Position numbers and translations under genes: made by a program. Under the pieces are notes generated by a model, which had not been told where the DNA came from, did not search any database, and was given only the letters and a program-made list of their open reading frames with translations. This document shows, in pieces, positions 30,908-38,929 of a stretch of DNA of 64,000 nucleotides. The stretch's first letter is position 1, and the number at the start of each line of letters is the position of its first letter. This DNA comes from Lewinellaceae bacterium (lineage in GTDB: Bacteria; Bacteroidota; Bacteroidia; Chitinophagales; Saprospiraceae). The stretch covers positions 186,001 through 250,000 of the forward strand of contig JADJYW010000004.1 of NCBI GenBank assembly GCA_016719605.1, in the 5' to 3' direction.

Positions 30908-31966
30908 TCACACCTCCGGCGGCAGCGGGATGAATCCCGCCGACCGCAGCACCTGCGCTGCCGCCGCAAACGGCGAGACCCGGCCGGCCAGCACTTCCGG
31001 TTCCAGTGCGGCGAGTTGGCGCTTCACCTCCGGATGCCCATAAAATGCCGACCGCAGCCCCGACTCCAGGGCTTCCTGCAACCAGTACTGCGCCTGTTGG
31101 CGGCGGTTTTTGGTGAAGAAGCCGTTTGCCTGCACACATTCCCAGTATTCCTCCATGGCGGCCCACACCTCGGGAATGCCCGCACCGTCCTGGCTGCTAC
31201 ACGCCAGTACGCGGGGCGCCCAGCCACTGGGGGCCGGCGGCAGCAGGTGGGTCGCGTTCAGGTAGTGCGCGCGGGCCTGGTTGGCGAGTTTGATGCGGTC
31301 GCCGTCGGCCTTGTTCACGGCAAGGATGTCGGCCATTTCCACGATACCGCGTTTGATGCCCTGAAGTTCGTCGCCGGCGCCCGGCAACAGCAGCAGCACG
31401 AACACATCGGTCATGCGGTGCACAGCGGTTTCCGATTGGCCCACACCCACCGTTTCTACAAACACCGTATCGTAACCCGCTGCCTCCACGAGCAGGATCG
31501 TTTCGCGGGTTTTGCGGGCTACACCGCCCAGCGAGTCGCCCGCCGGAGAGGGTCGGATAAACGCCTGCTCCGAGGCGGAAAGCCGCTCCATACGCGTTTT
31601 GTCACCCAGAATACTGCCCCGGCTCAGGGAACTTGACGGGTCTATAGCCAGCACCGCTACCTGGCGCCCTTGCGCCACCAGGAGCATCCCGAGCGCCTCA
31701 ATGAAGGTGCTTTTACCCACCCCCGGAGCGCCGGTAACCCCGATGCGAAGGTTGGGCTTTTTTGAGTTTTGAGTTTTGAGTTTTGAGTTTTGAGTTTTTG
31801 GTTTTGAGTTTGGAGTGTCCAACAGTTGCTGGATGACGGTTTGGGCCAGCACCTGGTGCTCGGGGCGGGCGCTTTCCACCAGGGTGATCGCCTGGGCGAG
31901 CACGACGCGGTCGCCGGCGCGGATACCCCGGACGTATTCTTCTGCAGAACGCTGTGGACGTGGCAT
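30908..31966 (-). CDS. meaB: Methylmalonyl-CoA mutase-associated GTPase MeaB, with repeat-encoded insert
   Basis: MeaB (ArgK family) protects and reloads adenosylcobalamin-dependent methylmalonyl-CoA mutase. The P-loop GAPGVGKS is at residues 86-93. Further marks are DPSSSLSRGSILGDKTRM, the ETVGVGQSE switch and the NKADGD base motif. From the Met at 31966 the length is 352 aa. Residues about 51-79 (KTQNSKL-type 7-mers) are encoded by a heptanucleotide tract (31762-31817) and sit in the loop directly before the G1 strand. Homologues lack this stretch, yet the frame stays open. Mutase genes are not adjacent. Confidence 0.93.
   Translation of the reverse strand: MPRPQRSAEEYVRGIRAGDRVVLAQAITLVESARPEHQVLAQTVIQQLLDTPNSKPKTQNSKLKTQNSKKPNLRIGVTGAPGVGKSTFIEALGMLLVAQGRQVAVLAIDPSSSLSRGSILGDKTRMERLSASEQAFIRPSPAGDSLGGVARKTRETILLVEAAGYDTVFVETVGVGQSETAVHRMTDVFVLLLLPGAGDELQGIKRGIVEMADILAVNKADGDRIKLANQARAHYLNATHLLPPAPSGWAPRVLACSSQDGAGIPEVWAAMEEYWECVQANGFFTKNRRQQAQYWLQEALESGLRSAFYGHPEVKRQLAALEPEVLAGRVSPFAAAAQVLRSAGFIPLPPEV
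31762..31817. repeat. ACTCAAA heptanucleotide array inside meaB
   Basis: About seven units of GAGTTTT (forward strand) with a few variants form a tract within the coding sequence of meaB. Seven-nucleotide units read in three successive frames give the heptapeptide KTQNSKL, and none of the frames holds a stop codon in the coding direction. Confidence 0.9.
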
Positions 31967-32131
31967 ATTCAAATGCTGTAGGCTTGGCGACAAATGTGCG
32001 GCGGATTGAGCAAATGCCCGTAGGTGTAGTGCGTTATGGGTTAAAGTTTTTTAAAAAGACGCAGCAGCCCGACATAACACAACCACAAATACTGTTGGCT
32101 TACCCGAATTTCATAAAGCAGCGCTTACGCG

Positions 32132-32139
32132 TACCTTTG
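32132..32139 (+). promoter_or_regulatory. -7 box TACCTTTG of the SGNH esterase gene
   Basis: An exact TAnnTTTG match 19 nt before the ATG at 32159, so the leader is short. Confidence 0.65.
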
Positions 32140-32158
32140 CCAAAAGCATCATCCCGTC

Positions 32159-32842
32159 ATGTTCCCACTCCGTCCGTTTTTTTTACTCGCCTTGCTTGCC
32201 GCGTTTGGCGCCTGCCAAAACCAGCCCGCCCCGCCACCGCCCGCCAGTACCGCCGGAGAAAACACCGCACCAGCCGATAGTCCGTCCCGGTCGCGCAAAA
32301 CCATCGTTTTTTTTGGCAACAGCCTCACCGCAGCCTACCAGTTGGCGCCCGAAAAAGGGTTTCCTGCGCTTATCCAGCAAAAAATAGACAAACTCGGCCT
32401 GCCCTACCTGTGCGTCAATGCCGGCAATAGTGGTGAAACAACAGCAGGCGGCAAGAACCGGATTGACTGGATTTTGTCTCAACCGGTAGACGTATTCGTG
32501 CTCGAACTCGGCGGCAACGATGCCCTGCGCGGCCTGCCGTTGGACGATTCGAAAAAGAACCTGCAGGAGATTATTGATCGTGTAAAAAGCAAATATCCCG
32601 CCTGCAAAATTGTGCTGGCCGGCATGCTTGCACCCCCCAATCTCGGCCCGACCTACACCAAAACATTTGCCGGCATGTACCCCGAACTGGCCAAAACCAA
32701 CGGCGCCGCACTCATTCCTTTCCTGCTGGAAGGGGTAGGCGGCGAACCCGACCTCAACCTGTCGGACGGCATCCACCCCAACGAAGCCGGACACCGGATC
32801 GTAGCCGAAACCGTTTGGAAAACCTTGCAGCCACTGCTCTAA
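32159..32842 (+). CDS. SGNH-family arylesterase/lysophospholipase (TesA-like) lipoprotein
   Basis: The 227-residue protein has a lipoprotein signal peptide ending AFGAC (Cys19) and a Pro-rich linker. The SGNH domain starts near residue 48. Block I is FFGNSLT (Ser55; the usual GDS is GNS), the Gly block is NAGNSGETT, block III is ELGGND, and block V DGIHPN has Asp203 and His206. This is the TesA/arylesterase layout. The enzyme is probably anchored in the periplasm and hydrolyses esters or lysophospholipids. The EAD11-TPR gene follows 23 bp downstream on the same strand. Confidence 0.88.
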   Translation: MFPLRPFFLLALLAAFGACQNQPAPPPPASTAGENTAPADSPSRSRKTIVFFGNSLTAAYQLAPEKGFPALIQQKIDKLGLPYLCVNAGNSGETTAGGKNRIDWILSQPVDVFVLELGGNDALRGLPLDDSKKNLQEIIDRVKSKYPACKIVLAGMLAPPNLGPTYTKTFAGMYPELAKTNGAALIPFLLEGVGGEPDLNLSDGIHPNEAGHRIVAETVWKTLQPLL

Positions 32843-32865
32843 CGAATAATTGAATCAAGCAAGCC

Positions 32866-34434
32866 ATGGAACTCGCACCGGTCAAACAGCTCATCAGCCA
32901 GGGCAATTTGGAAGAAGGCTACGAACAGTTGGTAAAACTCCTGGAGTCCTCTGAAAAATACGCCGAGTTGGCCAATATCGCCCGGATCAATCAGGGCGAC
33001 CTGTACCAACTGAAGTCCCAAAATCTGAAGGGCACGATTTCGGGCGACGAGGCCCGGCGGGCTACCAATCAACTGGCCGACAATGCGCTCAAAATCGTGC
33101 GGTTGCTGGAGTCCGGAAAGGTGTCCTTCGAGTCGGAAATACCCCCGAACAGCTCCAAAGCCTGGCGGTACTACGTTATCGGCGGCGTTGGCGCCCTCGT
33201 AGTGGCGGCCGTGCTCTGGTTCGTGTTTTTTAATCCGTCCGACGAGTGCCCCGCGTTCAGCGAAGAAGCGGAAACCCGCGTAATGATCCTGCCTTTTCTC
33301 GGTGCGGACAAAAAGAACGACCCGGCCATTGACATCATGGACGAGATGAATGACTGGATTGAAGAAACGCCGGAACTGCGCGTAAAAACCCTCGCGGATG
33401 TGCACCGGCGCTACGACATTGATCAGGAATACCCGAACTCCACCGAGGCGGTGGAAATAGCCCGAAACTGCAACGCCCAAATGCTCGTGTGGGGCAAGGT
33501 GCGCGGCCAAACGCTCGATGTGCGCTACCGACTGCTCGATGCCGGTGGTGTGCGTCTTGCCGGCGACACCATCATCAGCCGCCTGCTCTCCGTGACCGAA
33601 GAGGCGGGCCTGAGCAGCGATGCCAAAGCCGTCAGCCGCCTGCTGTACATGGTACTCGCCAACTACAAACGGACACCCATCGCTGCCGGCGCCATGCACG
33701 CTATGGACGAGAGCCTCGCGGCCCTCAAAGACAGCGGCAACGAAGAGATGTCTGTAGATACCTCTACCAGCTTCATAATGGCTGATCACTATATCCTGAA
33801 AAACGAACCGGAGAAGGCCATTGCCGTGTACAGCAAAGTGCTGGAAGTGTATCCTGACAACCCGACGGCCCACCTCAAACGCGGCGCACTGCTGCTTCAA
33901 AGCGCGAATTACCGCGCGGCCGCCCGCGACCTGGAAGCCGTACCGAGCGAGAGCAAAACCACCAATCCCGCCCTGCGCGAAGCCCGGATCAAAGCATTTT
34001 TGGGCAGCAGTCAGCCGGAAAAAGCCAAACAGGAGGTAGAAACCGCAAAAAAAGAAGGGAACATAGACAGCACCTGGCTGGAACAAAAAACAATCCAGGT
34101 GAAAGACAGCACCACCGCGCTGCAGAGCCGCCGCGACAATATGGAGCGCATCGTTGCTAAAAGCAAAAACAACCTCGATGCTCGTCTGGGGGCAGCGACT
34201 GCTAACCTCGGTCTTGGCGATGCCACCAGCGCAGAAACCCAGGCGAAGGAAGTGTTGCGGCGCGATCCCAAAAATGTGGAAGCCGTTCAAATTGCGGTGG
34301 AAGCCCAACTGCAAAAGGGCGACACGGCAAAAGCCATCCAGACCATCAAATCGGCCGAGCGGTCCGGCGCTGATCTGAAAACACTCAAAACGCAAACCAT
34401 CCTGCGCGCCATCCGACCGGCGGCCGGGCAGTAG
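32866..34434 (+). CDS. EAD11-transmembrane-TPR protein
   Basis: Residues 1-82 match effector-associated domain 11 (EAD11): VKQLISQGNLEEGYEQLVKLL, then an acidic helix, GTISGDEARRATNQLADNALKIVRLL. EADs are adapter domains described in prokaryotic conflict systems, where paired copies link effectors to sensors. A single membrane segment follows (103-122), then a region with an adenylate-cyclase-associated-like fold (VMILPFLGADK, 135-260), and TPR repeats (about 285-515). The N-terminus is cytoplasmic and the bulk periplasmic if the positive-inside rule holds. It follows the esterase by 23 bp. The role is unknown; a partner with the same domain would be expected elsewhere. Confidence 0.7.
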   Translation: MELAPVKQLISQGNLEEGYEQLVKLLESSEKYAELANIARINQGDLYQLKSQNLKGTISGDEARRATNQLADNALKIVRLLESGKVSFESEIPPNSSKAWRYYVIGGVGALVVAAVLWFVFFNPSDECPAFSEEAETRVMILPFLGADKKNDPAIDIMDEMNDWIEETPELRVKTLADVHRRYDIDQEYPNSTEAVEIARNCNAQMLVWGKVRGQTLDVRYRLLDAGGVRLAGDTIISRLLSVTEEAGLSSDAKAVSRLLYMVLANYKRTPIAAGAMHAMDESLAALKDSGNEEMSVDTSTSFIMADHYILKNEPEKAIAVYSKVLEVYPDNPTAHLKRGALLLQSANYRAAARDLEAVPSESKTTNPALREARIKAFLGSSQPEKAKQEVETAKKEGNIDSTWLEQKTIQVKDSTTALQSRRDNMERIVAKSKNNLDARLGAATANLGLGDATSAETQAKEVLRRDPKNVEAVQIAVEAQLQKGDTAKAIQTIKSAERSGADLKTLKTQTILRAIRPAAGQ

Positions 34435-34445
34435 GATACCGCGCG

Positions 34446-36233
34446 CTACTCCACCAACCCGCTCGCCGATTGTTTCTCGAACAACTCGGCGTAGTAGCCG
34501 CCTTTGGCCAGCAATTCCTCGTGCGTACCGCTCTCGGCGATCCGGTGGTTTTCCAGCACGATGATTTTATCAAACTCCAGCATCCCGTAGATCCGGTGGG
34601 TGATGATAATAGCCGTTTTGTCCGCCAGCGCCTGATTGAGATAGCCCAGTATCTGGCTTTCCGTGTGTGTATCTACCGCCGAAAGGCAATCATCGAGCAA
34701 CACCACATCCGGTTTTTTTGCAAATGCCCGAGCAATGCTGATCCGTTGTTTTTGGCCGCCCGAGAGCGTCACGCCGCGTTCGCCCACCAGGGTGTCGTAC
34801 CCTTTGGGCAAACCCATGATGTCGTTGTGTACGGCGGCACTTTTGGCAAAAAACTCCGCCTCCTCGCGGGAAAGGTTGTTTTTTCCGAAGGCGATGTTGC
34901 CCTGCACGGTATCGGAAAATAAAAACACATCCTGCGGCACATAACCAATGCGCCGGCGCAACTGGTGCAGGTCATGCTCGCGCAGGTCTTTGCCGTCGAG
35001 CAGGATACGGCCCTCCGTCACATCGTACATGCGGAGCAGCAGGTCGGCAATAGTTGTTTTGCCTGACCCGGTGCGTCCCACGATAGCCATTTTCTGGCCG
35101 GGCAAAATTTCGAACGACACATTTTCCAGCGCCCGAATACCCGTATCGGGATACACGAAGCCGACATTTTCAAAAACAATATGGCCCCGGAAGGCATCGG
35201 TCATTGGCTTTTGCCCGCCGGCCACAGTCGGTTTGGTGTCAAGAAATTCGTTGATGCGTTTTTGCGAAGCAGCAGCCTGCTGGGTGAGGGAAGCAATCCA
35301 GCCGATAGCCGTCACAGGCCAGGTGAGCATATTGATGTAAATCACAAACTCGGCAATATTGCCCGTCGTGATGTTGCCTTGCACCACCTGCAAGCCCCCC
35401 ACATACACGGTAATAATCGTACTGGCGCCCACCATGAGCACCATCAGCGGGAAAAAGAAGGCATCCACCTGCGTGAGTCCCAGCGTTTTTTTCCGGTACA
35501 CCTCGCTCTGCTCGGCAAAATGGCGGCCCATAGCATCCTCCTGCGCATAGCTCTTCACCACCCGAATCCCGCTGTACACTTCCTGAGCGGTGCTGGTGAG
35601 CACAGCTAATTGTTGCTGAATTTTTTCGCTTCGTTTGTTCATCAAACTACTCACCCAGTAGATCGAGATGCTGAGAAACGGCAGCGGCAGCAAAGACCAC
35701 AACGTGAGGGGCACGCTCACCCGCAACATGGACGAAATGGTGAGCACAAACAAAAAAATGAGGTCGAGGCCGTACAAAATGGTCGGGCCGAGGAACATCC
35801 GCACCTTGGATACATCCTCCGAAATGCGTGACATCAGGTCGCCCGTACTGTTTCGTTTGAAAAATGCCAAGTCCAGCTCGGTGTAGTGCGCAAAGAGTTC
35901 CTTGCGCATATCGTACTCCACCAGGCGGCTCATCACGATGATGGTCTGGCGCATAAAAAACATAAACAGGCCCATCAGCATAGCCAAAACGATGACCGCA
36001 GCCCCGAACCAGGCGATTTGCGTACCCAGTTCTTCGTATGCCTCCGGGTGCGCGGCAATGCCGCCCGTGTCCTTGTAGTGTTGCACTTGTGTGATCACCG
36101 TGTCCATCGCCTCGCGAATGACCTTGGGCTGCCACACGCGAAACCAGTTGGCCAAACCCACAAACAGTATCCCCAACAGGAGGCGCCAGCGGTATTTCCA
36201 GATAAACTTGTTGAGGTAGGCGAGGTGCCGCAT
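34446..36233 (-). CDS. ABC exporter, fused permease and ATPase (MsbA/MdlB-like)
   Basis: The 595-residue half transporter has six membrane helices (about 15-325) and a C-terminal ATPase. The ATPase shows Walker A (GRTGSGKTT), the Q-loop region (YVPQDVFLFSDTV), the signature LSGGQKQR and the H-loop ITHR. The Walker B region reads VVLLDDCLSAVD, with Asp in place of the usual catalytic Glu, a change seen in several heterodimeric exporters. There is no C39 peptidase domain, so it is not a bacteriocin-type peptide exporter. It has its own promoter (36292-36299) and is tail to tail with the EAD11 gene. Confidence 0.9.
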   Translation of the reverse strand: MRHLAYLNKFIWKYRWRLLLGILFVGLANWFRVWQPKVIREAMDTVITQVQHYKDTGGIAAHPEAYEELGTQIAWFGAAVIVLAMLMGLFMFFMRQTIIVMSRLVEYDMRKELFAHYTELDLAFFKRNSTGDLMSRISEDVSKVRMFLGPTILYGLDLIFLFVLTISSMLRVSVPLTLWSLLPLPFLSISIYWVSSLMNKRSEKIQQQLAVLTSTAQEVYSGIRVVKSYAQEDAMGRHFAEQSEVYRKKTLGLTQVDAFFFPLMVLMVGASTIITVYVGGLQVVQGNITTGNIAEFVIYINMLTWPVTAIGWIASLTQQAAASQKRINEFLDTKPTVAGGQKPMTDAFRGHIVFENVGFVYPDTGIRALENVSFEILPGQKMAIVGRTGSGKTTIADLLLRMYDVTEGRILLDGKDLREHDLHQLRRRIGYVPQDVFLFSDTVQGNIAFGKNNLSREEAEFFAKSAAVHNDIMGLPKGYDTLVGERGVTLSGGQKQRISIARAFAKKPDVVLLDDCLSAVDTHTESQILGYLNQALADKTAIIITHRIYGMLEFDKIIVLENHRIAESGTHEELLAKGGYYAELFEKQSASGLVE

Positions 36234-36291
36234 ATTCCGTGGGTTTTGTTGCGTCGGAGGTTTTCAAAACGCCCCAACGGCGAAAGGGTTG

Positions 36292-36299
36292 CAAAGGTA
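36292..36299 (-). promoter_or_regulatory. -7 box TACCTTTG of the ABC exporter gene
   Basis: Exact reverse-strand match to TAnnTTTG, about 59 nt before the ATG at 36233. It lies directly after the hairpin terminating the upstream gene. Confidence 0.65.
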
Positions 36300-36300
36300 A

Positions 36301-36347
36301 GAGCCTTGCCCGGGATTTTGCCGCAAAGCAAATCCCGGGCAAGGCTC
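36301..36347 (-). terminator. Hairpin after the gamma-glutamyltransferase gene
   Basis: A perfect 18-bp inverted repeat (GAGCCTTGCCCGGGATTT, 36301-36318, with 36330-36347) and an 11-nt loop follow the stop at 36355. There is no clear T run after it, so termination may be partial. Confidence 0.7.
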
Positions 36348-36354
36348 AGCCGCA

Positions 36355-38058
36355 TCAATACCCAATCGCTGCGCCGTCTTTTCGGCTCTCGCTGGCGCCA
36401 AAATAGATTTTTTTCGCCGCGTCCCAACGGATAGCCTGGTAGCCGCCATAGCCGCCGAGGCCGTAACCAACACGGTGGCCCATCTGCAGGAGTTCCCGAA
36501 TGGTTTCGTACGGGATACCGCTTTCGAGCAGTATTTGCCCGCCCCCGGAACTGCTGCCTGTGGCCGCTCCCGTGGGATCGCTGTTGCCGCCCTGGTGATC
36601 TATGCGCGGGGCATCGCCGGCCTCCTGGAGGTTCATCCCGAAATCCACGAGGTTCATCACGATCTGGACGTGGCCGAGCGGCTGGAAGTCGCCGCCCATG
36701 ACCCCGAAACTGAGGAACGGCTGCCCGTCCTTCGTGATGAACGCCGGAATGATGGTATGGAAAGGGCGTTTCCCGGGAGCAAAAACATTGGCGTGCGCCG
36801 TGTCCAGACTGAACAGTTCGCCGCGGTCGTGCAGCATAAAACCCAGCCCGGGCGGCACCATGCCGCTGCCCATGCCCCGGTAGTTGCTCTGGATGAGGCT
36901 CACCATGTTGCCCTCCCGGTCGGCTACGGTCAGGTAGATGGTGTTGTTGGCAAACGGATCGCCGGCGGTTATGCGGGTAGCGGCTCGTTCCGGATGGATC
37001 AGCGTTCTTCGGCGTGCAGCGTAGTCCTTGCTGAGCAGTTCCTGCACAGGTATTTTGGCAAAATCCGGGTCGGCGTAATACCTGGCACGGTCCTCAAATA
37101 CCAGTTTTTTTGCTTCGGAAAACAGGTGAATATGCCGCGCGGTGCCGTAGTCCTCCGGTTTGAAATCGTAGCCTTCGAGGATATTCAGCATTTGCAGGGC
37201 GGCTATGCCCTGGCCGTTGGGCGGTAGTTCCCACACCTCGTAGCCCCGGTAGTTGACCCCAACGGGGTCTATCCATTCGCTGCGGTGGCCGGCCAGATCG
37301 TCCAGCGTGAGAAAGCCGCCCTGCCCTTGCAGAAACTCCGCGATAGCACGCGCGATACTGCCCTTGTAAAATTCGTCGCGGCCTTTTTCGGCCAGCAGGC
37401 GGTAGGTGTTGGCCAGTGCAGGATTTTTAAAAACATCGCCCTTCTCGATGGGTTTGCCCTGAAGCGTGTAGGTTTCTGTAAAATTGGGATAATCCGCAAA
37501 ACGCCGGGTACTGATTTGCAGGTAGTAGGCTACGAGTTCGGTGACCGGGAAGCCCTGCTCGGCATAGTCAATGGCAGGCTGCAGTACCTCCTGCATCGGC
37601 AACTTGCCAAACCGCCGGTGCAACTCGAACCAGCCGTCCACGCAGCCGGGTACCGTCACCGGCAGGGGGCCGTAGGCGGGTATGCTGGTCAGGTTTTTTT
37701 CTAAAAAATACGCACGCGTGAGTGTTTTTGGACTGCGCCCACTGGCATTCAGGCCGTACAGTTTTTGGGTTTTGGCATCCCAAACGATAGCAAACAGGTC
37801 GCCGCCGATACCACTGCCCGTGGGTTCCATAAGGCCGAGGCAGGCATTGGCGGCAATCGCGGCATCTATCGCCGAACCGCCTTTTTTCAAAATATCTATG
37901 GCGACCTGGCCGGCCAGCGGATGACTGGTGCAGGCCATGCCGTTTTGGGCAAGCACCTCGCTGCGAGTGGCCCATGGCCGGCCGGTGATGCGATCCTGAC
38001 CGGAGGCAGTGAACGTAACGAGCGAGAGGAGCGCGGAAAGGGTGTGCAGACGAAGCAT
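36355..38058 (-). CDS. ggt: Gamma-glutamyltransferase
   Basis: GGT cleaves gamma-glutamyl bonds of glutathione and related peptides in the periplasm and can transfer the group to amino acids. The 567-residue precursor has a signal peptide (MLRLHTLSALLSLVTFTASGQ). Other marks are the GGSAIDAAIAANACLGLMEP block and GIGGDLFAIVW. The autocatalytic processing site is the Thr before VADREGN, in NNTIYLTVADREG. A GMGSGM segment and a PAFITKDGQPFLSFGVMGGD region belong to the small subunit. The start at 38058 follows the signal peptide; an earlier Met at 38094 adds only basic residues. Confidence 0.93.
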   Translation of the reverse strand: MLRLHTLSALLSLVTFTASGQDRITGRPWATRSEVLAQNGMACTSHPLAGQVAIDILKKGGSAIDAAIAANACLGLMEPTGSGIGGDLFAIVWDAKTQKLYGLNASGRSPKTLTRAYFLEKNLTSIPAYGPLPVTVPGCVDGWFELHRRFGKLPMQEVLQPAIDYAEQGFPVTELVAYYLQISTRRFADYPNFTETYTLQGKPIEKGDVFKNPALANTYRLLAEKGRDEFYKGSIARAIAEFLQGQGGFLTLDDLAGHRSEWIDPVGVNYRGYEVWELPPNGQGIAALQMLNILEGYDFKPEDYGTARHIHLFSEAKKLVFEDRARYYADPDFAKIPVQELLSKDYAARRRTLIHPERAATRITAGDPFANNTIYLTVADREGNMVSLIQSNYRGMGSGMVPPGLGFMLHDRGELFSLDTAHANVFAPGKRPFHTIIPAFITKDGQPFLSFGVMGGDFQPLGHVQIVMNLVDFGMNLQEAGDAPRIDHQGGNSDPTGAATGSSSGGGQILLESGIPYETIRELLQMGHRVGYGLGGYGGYQAIRWDAAKKIYFGASESRKDGAAIGY

Positions 38059-38114
38059 AGTTAGACGGGCAAGCCTGTTTGAAATACGTTTCAAAAGAAC
38101 GGAGAAAATTCCAC

Positions 38115-38828
38115 TCAGAACACCCGGCGCACAACCGTATCCCGATAACTCGCCCCAATAGGCAGTTTTTCCACGCCGATATGCACGAGGTTCCCCTCCA
38201 GCGTGTCAATCTTGTCTATCGCTACGATGTAGGATTTGTGGATACGGATGAAGCGTTCCGGAGGTAGTTCTGTTTCCAGATTTTTTAAGGAATACAGCGC
38301 GAGCAAGCGACCCGCAGGTGTGTAAAAAGCCACATACTCCCGCATGCTTTGGATGTACAGAATGTCGTCGAGTTTGAGCCGATGCACTTTATGCTCGGCT
38401 TTTACCAGAACATAGTCTTTGGCGGGCTGCTCCGTTTCTCCGACCGCAGGGCCAGGTGCAGGACGGGGTTGCAAGTGTGCCGCAGCCTTGTTCACGGCTT
38501 GCAAAAAACGCTCAAAGGAAAAGGGCTTGAGCAGGTAGTCCGTCACGTCCAGCGCATAGCCGTCCAGCGCGAATTCGGCATAAGCTGTGGTCAAAATTAC
38601 CCGGGGCTTGTGTATCAGCGTACGCAAAAACTCGATACCGGTGATTTCCGGCATCTGAATATCGAGAAACAACACGTCAACAGACTGCTGCTGGAGTACG
38701 CTCATGGCTTCCAGCGGATTGGCGCAAGCGCCTACGAGTTCCAGGTGCGGCACGCGGCCGATATAGTTCTGGAGCAGGGTGCGGGCGAGTTCTTCGTCGT
38801 CCACCACGAGGCAGCGAATGGGTTTCAT
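38115..38828 (-). CDS. LytTR-type response regulator
   Basis: The 237-residue protein has a receiver domain (1-120) with acidic residues at 10-12, phosphoacceptor Asp56 (FLDIQMP) and a conserved Lys in the LLKPFSF motif. The LytTR DNA-binding domain covers about 138-235 (LDDILYIQSMREYVAFY, FIRIHKSYIVAIDKI). The start MKPIRCLVVDDEE is used because further in-frame codons upstream are encoded by the GGTTTCTGG repeat tract (QKPSN repeats) and cannot be genuine. The cognate sensor kinase gene starts upstream on the same strand but is frameshifted. Such pairs regulate envelope or transport genes in Bacteroidota. Confidence 0.92.
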   Translation of the reverse strand: MKPIRCLVVDDEELARTLLQNYIGRVPHLELVGACANPLEAMSVLQQQSVDVLFLDIQMPEITGIEFLRTLIHKPRVILTTAYAEFALDGYALDVTDYLLKPFSFERFLQAVNKAAAHLQPRPAPGPAVGETEQPAKDYVLVKAEHKVHRLKLDDILYIQSMREYVAFYTPAGRLLALYSLKNLETELPPERFIRIHKSYIVAIDKIDTLEGNLVHIGVEKLPIGASYRDTVVRRVF

Positions 38829-38836
38829 CGTGTTAT

Positions 38837-38929
38837 GGTTGAGCAGGTTGGAGGGTTTCTGGTTGGAAGGTTTCTGGTTGGAGGGTTTCTGGTGCAATTG
38901 CGATCTGCTAACCAGCAACCTGCTCAACC
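38837..38929. repeat. Repeat tract with GGTTGAGCAGGTTG arms between regulator and kinase genes
   Basis: Outer arms GGTTGAGCAGGTTG (38837-38850) and its complement (38916-38929) surround GGTTTCTGGTTGGA units. The right arm encodes the last residues of the kinase (VEQVAG), so the repeat overlaps the 3' end of that gene. Confidence 0.8.

Noticed and set aside
32839..34395. 518-codon reverse-strand frame
   Set aside because: It is opposite the EAD11-TPR gene and has no recognisable domain.
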